From Bacteroidota bacterium (GTDB lineage: Bacteria; Bacteroidota; Rhodothermia; Rhodothermales; Rubricoccaceae): a stretch of 10,599 nt of DNA. This document shows positions 6,819-10,599 of the stretch, piece by piece. The notes under the pieces were generated by a model. That model was not told the origin of the DNA, did no database searches, and was given only the letters and a program-made list of their open reading frames with translations. How positions within the stretch are numbered: the stretch's first letter is position 1; each line of letters starts with the position of its first letter. The position numbers were made by a program, and so were the translations under genes. The DNA is taken from the NCBI GenBank assembly GCA_022564455.1, contig JADFLK010000033.1, forward strand, positions 1 to 10,599. The letters run 5' to 3'.

Positions 6819-6944
6819 TTACGTGAAGGTCACTGTTGCTGCGACAGGGTAGTCCGAAGACGGAGCACCGGAGTAGAGTGTGACCGCCGAGTGCGCCAGT
6901 TGGACTCATTGAGAACGAAGGACTGAGAACCCAACAACTAACCA
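6819..6944. other. convergent intergenic region between glpD and the phosphodiesterase gene
   Basis: These 126 bp separate two genes that converge. A 6-bp inverted repeat, ggtcac (6828-6833) and gtgacc (6880-6885), is separated by 46 nt. No GC stem followed by a T-run is seen on either strand, so no intrinsic terminator can be named. Confidence 0.4.
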
Positions 6945-7787
6945 TTACCCCAGCTCACCTATCGCCACATCCGGGTAGTCCGTAATCAGCCCATCAACGC
7001 CCATCTCACGAAGTCGAAGCATGTCTTCCGCATCGTTAACCGTCCAGGGGATGACGAGTATGCCCTGATTGTGAGCCATTTCCACAACATTCTCCGTGAC
7101 AAGGTGGAAGTCCGGACTGTAAATATCGGGCGTGAACCCCAGATCCTCCAGCCCCTTTCGCAAATGCCCTTTGGGCGTGTGGAACCCGGGTGATATGAGC
7201 AATGCGAGTTGAATTGGCAGCGCCCGAACCCTGGCCTCCCGAAGCGTTCGGGCGTCAAACGACTGGAGGATAAAGCGGCCGGCGATGCCCGTCTCCTCAA
7301 CCACGTTCCAGATTAACTCCACAAACGCCTCCGGCGCAGGGTGCAACCGCCCATCTCCATCCGGCAACGACTTCGTCTCCACGTTGTACCGAGCCGGCGG
7401 ACGGCCGTGCTCCTGTGCGTAGCTCTCCGAAAAAGCAATTACATCCTGAAGCAGCGGCTTGACGGCTGCTTGCGGCTGCTGCCGCGGGAAATCCGGGTGG
7501 CCCCTCTTGCCGCAATCGAACCGAGCGACCTCGGCGTAGGGTATCTGATAGATGAGGTGCTCTTGCTCCTCCTCAGGAGTGACGGGCTCTCCATCCGGCT
7601 TTGAACAAATCTGGCTGGAAAACCACGGATCGTGCGAGACGACGACTTCGTGATCGGCTGAGATGACCGTGTCGAGTTCCAGCGTGGTGACGCCCAACTC
7701 CAGCGCCACCTTGAATGCGGGCAGCGTGTTCTCAGGAGCGAGTCCGCGCGCGCCCCGATGCCCCTGGATGTCGAAGGGTGAAATCAC
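6945..7787 (-). CDS. glycerophosphodiester phosphodiesterase
   Basis: The enzyme hydrolyses glycerophosphodiesters (deacylated phospholipid headgroups) to glycerol-3-phosphate and an alcohol. It is about 280 residues with a GDPD TIM-barrel. GHRGARGLAPENT (9-21) holds catalytic His10 and Arg11; E37 and D39 in LELD and H52 in SHDP complete the metal/acid-base set. NVETK (135-139) gives E137 and K139, and GVDGLITDYPD closes the barrel. No signal peptide is visible, so it should be cytoplasmic, like UgpQ. There is no ATG just before the GHRG motif. The best start is GTG at 7787, which overlaps the gdhA stop as GTGA (4 nt) and suggests translational coupling. The 55 codons upstream of it are the gdhA coding sequence read in another frame and do not look like protein. 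The product would feed GlpD. Confidence 0.93.
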   Translation of the reverse strand: MISPFDIQGHRGARGLAPENTLPAFKVALELGVTTLELDTVISADHEVVVSHDPWFSSQICSKPDGEPVTPEEEQEHLIYQIPYAEVARFDCGKRGHPDFPRQQPQAAVKPLLQDVIAFSESYAQEHGRPPARYNVETKSLPDGDGRLHPAPEAFVELIWNVVEETGIAGRFILQSFDARTLREARVRALPIQLALLISPGFHTPKGHLRKGLEDLGFTPDIYSPDFHLVTENVVEMAHNQGILVIPWTVNDAEDMLRLREMGVDGLITDYPDVAIGELG

Positions 7788-9115
7788 ATCACACCATAGG
7801 CCAGCATCGCGTCCGCCACCTTCACGAAGCCGCCGATGTTGGCGCCCGTGACGTAATTGACGCGGCCGTTTTCGGTGCCGTATTGAACACAGGTTTCGTG
7901 GATGGAGTGCATGATGCGCTGCAGCTTCTCGTCCACTTCCTCGCGCGTCCACGAGAGGCGCAGGCTGTTCTGGCTCATCTCCAGCCCGGATGTGGCCACT
8001 CCGCCTGCATTAGCCGCTTTGCCCGGCCCGAAGAGGATGCCAGACTCCTCGAAGCGGTGCGCCGCCTCCGGCGTACTCGGCATATTGGCGCCTTCGCTGA
8101 CCACCTCACAGCCATTGTCAAGCAGCGTCTTCGCGTCATTATCGTCCAGTTCGTTCTGCGTGGCCGAGGGGAACGCACAATCACAGGGCACTTCCCACGG
8201 TTTCTTGTCGGCATGGAACGCGAAACCATTGGTTGAGGCAAAATCGACCAGCTTGCCACGCACTTCGTTCTTGTGGTGCATCACGGCTGCAAGCTGATCT
8301 TCCGTCAAGCCGTCCTTGAAGTGAATCATCCCCGACCGATCTGAGAGGGTGAGCACGGTAGCGCCCAGCGTCAGCAGCTTCTCTGCCGTGTATTGCGAGA
8401 CGTTGCCGGAGCCCGACACCACGCACCCTTTGCCCTCGATGCTCTCGCCCTTGTGTTTGAGCATTTCCTGCGCGAAGTAGACCGTGCCGTAGCCGGTGGC
8501 CTCGGCACGAATCAGGCTGCCTCCCCATCCCACACCTTTTCCGGTAAGTACGCCGGTGAACTCGTTTCGGAGGCGCTTGTACTGCCCGAACAAAAAGCCA
8601 ATCTCACGCCCTCCAACTCCGATATCGCCGGCCGGAATGTCCGTGTCTGCGCCGATGTGGCGCTGGAGTTCCGTCATAAACGACTGGCAGAACCGCATCA
8701 CTTCGGCGTTGCTCTTGCCCTTCGGGTCGAAGTCGCTGCCGCCCTTTGCGCCGCCCATCGGGAGTGTGGTCAGGCTGTTTTTGAAGACCTGCTCGAACGC
8801 GAGAAACTTGAGCACTGAGAGCGTTACCGACGGATCGAAACGCAGCCCGCCCTTGTACGGGCCGATGGCATTGTTCGCCTGAACGCGGTAGCCACGGTTG
8901 ACGTGGATGGCGCCATTGTCGTCTTCCCACGTAACGCGAAAATGAATAACGCGATCGGGCTCTGCGATGCGCTCCAGAATCTGCGCTTTTTCGTATTCAG
9001 GATGTTCCCGAACAAACGGGATGACCTTTTCGGCCACCTCTCGAACAGCCTGCAAGAATTCTGTCTGGCCTGGATTTCGGTGCTCCAGGCGATCCATAAA
9101 AGAAGCGAGTTCCAC
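7784..9115 (-). CDS. gdhA: NADP-type glutamate dehydrogenase
   Basis: The enzyme catalyses reductive amination of 2-oxoglutarate with ammonia to glutamate (reversible) in the cytoplasm, as a hexamer in the E. coli-type family. At 443 residues it aligns end to end, from memory, with the 447-residue E. coli GdhA. Substrate-binding GPYKGGLRF has Lys88, PMGGAKGGSDFDPKGKS has catalytic Lys124, and PAGDIGVGGREIG has catalytic Asp164. The dinucleotide fold has GSGNVS (235-240), and late motifs EGANMP and GKAANAGGVATSGLEM are intact. NADP preference is inferred from overall similarity to that branch. The start is GTG at 9115: an in-frame TGA lies at 9124-9122, just upstream, and the LASF region aligns with the E. 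coli N-terminus. ATG 9097 is the alternative. The last bases overlap the phosphodiesterase start. Confidence 0.97.
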   Translation of the reverse strand: MELASFMDRLEHRNPGQTEFLQAVREVAEKVIPFVREHPEYEKAQILERIAEPDRVIHFRVTWEDDNGAIHVNRGYRVQANNAIGPYKGGLRFDPSVTLSVLKFLAFEQVFKNSLTTLPMGGAKGGSDFDPKGKSNAEVMRFCQSFMTELQRHIGADTDIPAGDIGVGGREIGFLFGQYKRLRNEFTGVLTGKGVGWGGSLIRAEATGYGTVYFAQEMLKHKGESIEGKGCVVSGSGNVSQYTAEKLLTLGATVLTLSDRSGMIHFKDGLTEDQLAAVMHHKNEVRGKLVDFASTNGFAFHADKKPWEVPCDCAFPSATQNELDDNDAKTLLDNGCEVVSEGANMPSTPEAAHRFEESGILFGPGKAANAGGVATSGLEMSQNSLRLSWTREEVDEKLQRIMHSIHETCVQYGTENGRVNYVTGANIGGFVKVADAMLAYGVM

Positions 9116-9366
9116 GGGGCTTCAGGGCTGGTTGAAAGGCAGAAACGGGGAGGATACGCCATAGTCGGCAAATCTGGAAGGGTCTTCTCGCGCTATGCCG
9201 GAGTTATTCGAGGGTAGATGGTGGCGGGCATGGGCTACTTTCATTGCATTCCCCGCCAAACAAACGCCGATCCGTTCTCCCACCGCCAGTCGTTCTAACA
9301 GCTCAGACGTCACGCAAGTGTGGCACGAACGGCCACCAAATTAGCCTTTGGAGAGTTCTTCGCGTT
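9116..9366. other. intergenic region upstream of gdhA
   Basis: This 251-bp gap lies between the PPC-repeat gene and gdhA, both on the minus strand. A 63-codon GTG-started frame (9313-9122) exists but has no family features or ribosome-binding site, so it is not called. A weak 5-bp hairpin (ccaaa 9336-9340, tttgg 9347-9351) follows the upstream gene's stop. A minus-strand CAGATTTG (9176-9169) is one mismatch from the TAnnTTTG box and could belong to a gdhA promoter, which is weak evidence. Confidence 0.4.
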
Positions 9367-10599
9367 CTACCGGCGCAACGAGATCGGCACTGATACGATC
9401 GTCCCCCGATTCGCTCCGATGGGGTAATGCAGCGTAATGCTCCTCGGCGTATCGCCTGCTGAGGCGCCGTAGAAGGTGAGGCGGCCGCTGCGGGCTCCAC
9501 CGGGTGCCACAAGATCACCGGCACCACCTCGTGCTTCCGAGGGCGCCGCATCGTACCGGCGGCCGGTATCGTCGGTAACCCACGAATGGCGTGCACGACG
9601 CGTCCACTCATCCCATTCGCCCTCAAAATCAAGCGACCGCTCCTGTACGTCCAGCCGGACCCGGACACGGCCTCCCGAAAGTTGCGAGATGTTCACCGAA
9701 GTGACGGTAATCTCAAACCGGTGGTCACGGAACGACGTGCCCACACGCCGGGCCTCCGTGTTGAACGACTGCGTTTTCGGGCCCTCCGGCTGCGCAATGG
9801 CCACAGATACGACGTACGAACCACCTGCCGCCTCTTCCATGCTGGTCACGTCCAACTCGTACGCCGAACTCGTACTCAGCGTGCGCTCAATGCGCGCCGT
9901 CTGGCCACCCTCGGCCGTTGCCACCTCGCGCTCGCCACGCCGAAGAATCAGCCTCGGCGCAAACTCCCGCGAGCGAACAGTTATAACTACCTGGTCCCCT
10001 GCTCCAGCGTCGAACCGGTAGGTGTCCACGTACCTGCCGTCCTTGAACCAGCTTCGCTCGCCGAGCTCTGCACTCACTTCACGGCCATCGGTGCGGATGG
10101 CAAGAACCCGGATGGTTTCAAGATTGAGGATGTACGAGCCCTGCGCGGCACGCTCTTTCGACGTGGCGAGGAGGAGATACGGGGCTTCGCTGCCGGGCCG
10201 GAAGCGGAGCACGGTAACGCGCGTGCTATCGTCGTCCACGCGCTGCTCTACAGAACTCCAAGGCTCTACAACTTCCCCTTCCGGCCCCAACAGGTGCACT
10301 TTCGGGGTGAAATCTCTGGAGTGGACGCTGAGAATAACCGGCTCGTTGGGGCGGGCTTCTATGAGATAACTGTGTTCGTACCTGCCGGCCCGGAGCACGC
10401 CTCGAACCCCCAGGGTGTCCTCGTGGGTGGAACTCCGGGCGTTCACGACGATGGCCTCCTGCGGGGGCCCTGCCGACAGTTCGTAGGCGCCGCCTTGGAC
10501 CTTGTCACGAGTCGTAACGGTTATTTCATACCGCCCCGAACCGAACAAACCTACAACCTCCGCACGGTGGTTCGTTTGCATTAGCGTAGAAGCCGCGAG
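9367..10599 (-). CDS. secreted-type PPC-repeat protein, 5'-truncated by the window edge
   Basis: Only the C-terminal 410 residues are visible, because the frame stays open to the window end. The ATG at 10581 lies inside a domain (the residues before it are LAASTL) and is probably internal. There are roughly two and a half beta-sandwich repeats of the pre-peptidase C-terminal (PPC) type. The visible tail of one has GSGRYEITVTT and GGAYEL (about 20-42). A second spans about 60-162 and a third about 175-268, with RYVDTYRFDAGAGDQVVITV and SYVVSV. Residues about 280-408 form another beta-rich domain with VTSVNIS, a middle WVTDDTGRRYD and a late LVAPGGARSGRLTF, resembling DUF4352-like ligand or stress domains. 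Such repeats are usual in exported proteins; the missing N-terminus would decide the function. It ends in TAG at 9367. Confidence 0.75.
   Translation of the reverse strand, partial: LAASTLMQTNHRAEVVGLFGSGRYEITVTTRDKVQGGAYELSAGPPQEAIVVNARSSTHEDTLGVRGVLRAGRYEHSYLIEARPNEPVILSVHSRDFTPKVHLLGPEGEVVEPWSSVEQRVDDDSTRVTVLRFRPGSEAPYLLLATSKERAAQGSYILNLETIRVLAIRTDGREVSAELGERSWFKDGRYVDTYRFDAGAGDQVVITVRSREFAPRLILRRGEREVATAEGGQTARIERTLSTSSAYELDVTSMEEAAGGSYVVSVAIAQPEGPKTQSFNTEARRVGTSFRDHRFEITVTSVNISQLSGGRVRVRLDVQERSLDFEGEWDEWTRRARHSWVTDDTGRRYDAAPSEARGGAGDLVAPGGARSGRLTFYGASAGDTPRSITLHYPIGANRGTIVSVPISLRR

Noticed and set aside
6809..6824. 8-bp tandem repeat gattacgt at the glpD stop codon.
   Set aside because: Short and harmless; the stop codon is intact and no function is suggested.
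9122..9313. A 63-codon minus-strand frame between gdhA and the PPC-repeat gene.
   Set aside because: GTG start without a ribosome-binding site and no recognisable motif; more likely intergenic leader.

Overview
The window looks like a chromosomal stretch from a GC-rich, halophile-type member of the Rhodothermota/Bacteroidota lineage. This is inference from three signs: a periplasmic-propeller (Reg_prop/Y_Y_Y) histidine kinase typical of that group, starts that lack Shine-Dalgarno sequences, and an exact TAnnTTTG-type -7 promoter box ahead of glpD. No rRNA, tRNA, CRISPR array, intact insertion sequence or phage gene is visible.

Layout. Positions 1-244 hold no gene but contain several inverted repeats. 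Positions 245-4090 (minus) carry a two-component pair, with the large sensor kinase first and a NarL/LuxR-type response regulator after it. Positions 4091-4390 are a gene-poor gap with a candidate 159-bp inverted-repeat element. Positions 4391-5077 (minus) encode an acidic coiled-coil protein of unknown function. Positions 5253-6818 (plus) encode aerobic glycerol-3-phosphate dehydrogenase (GlpD). Convergent to it, 6945-7787 and 7784-9115 (both minus) encode a glycerophosphodiester phosphodiesterase and NADP-type glutamate dehydrogenase, joined by a 4-nt GTGA overlap. Positions 9367-10599 (minus) are the 3' part of a gene cut by the window edge; its product has pre-peptidase C-terminal (PPC)-like repeats.

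How the genes fit together. The phosphodiesterase releases glycerol-3-phosphate from glycerophosphodiesters and GlpD oxidises it to dihydroxyacetone phosphate, so the two convergent genes form a plausible phospholipid-headgroup salvage route. Glutamate dehydrogenase links carbon and nitrogen metabolism and is translationally coupled to the phosphodiesterase. The two-component pair senses something outside the inner membrane, but no obvious target (TonB receptor, glycosidase, transporter) lies in the window.

The most unusual signal is non-coding. A roughly 10-bp motif, GAG(T/C)CTG(A/T)T(G/A), occurs as two inverted pairs, one on each side of the sensor-regulator operon. A nearly identical GC-rich palindrome also sits at the 3' end of each of the two operon genes. 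No convincing new multi-gene system is present; the rest is ordinary core metabolism and regulation.
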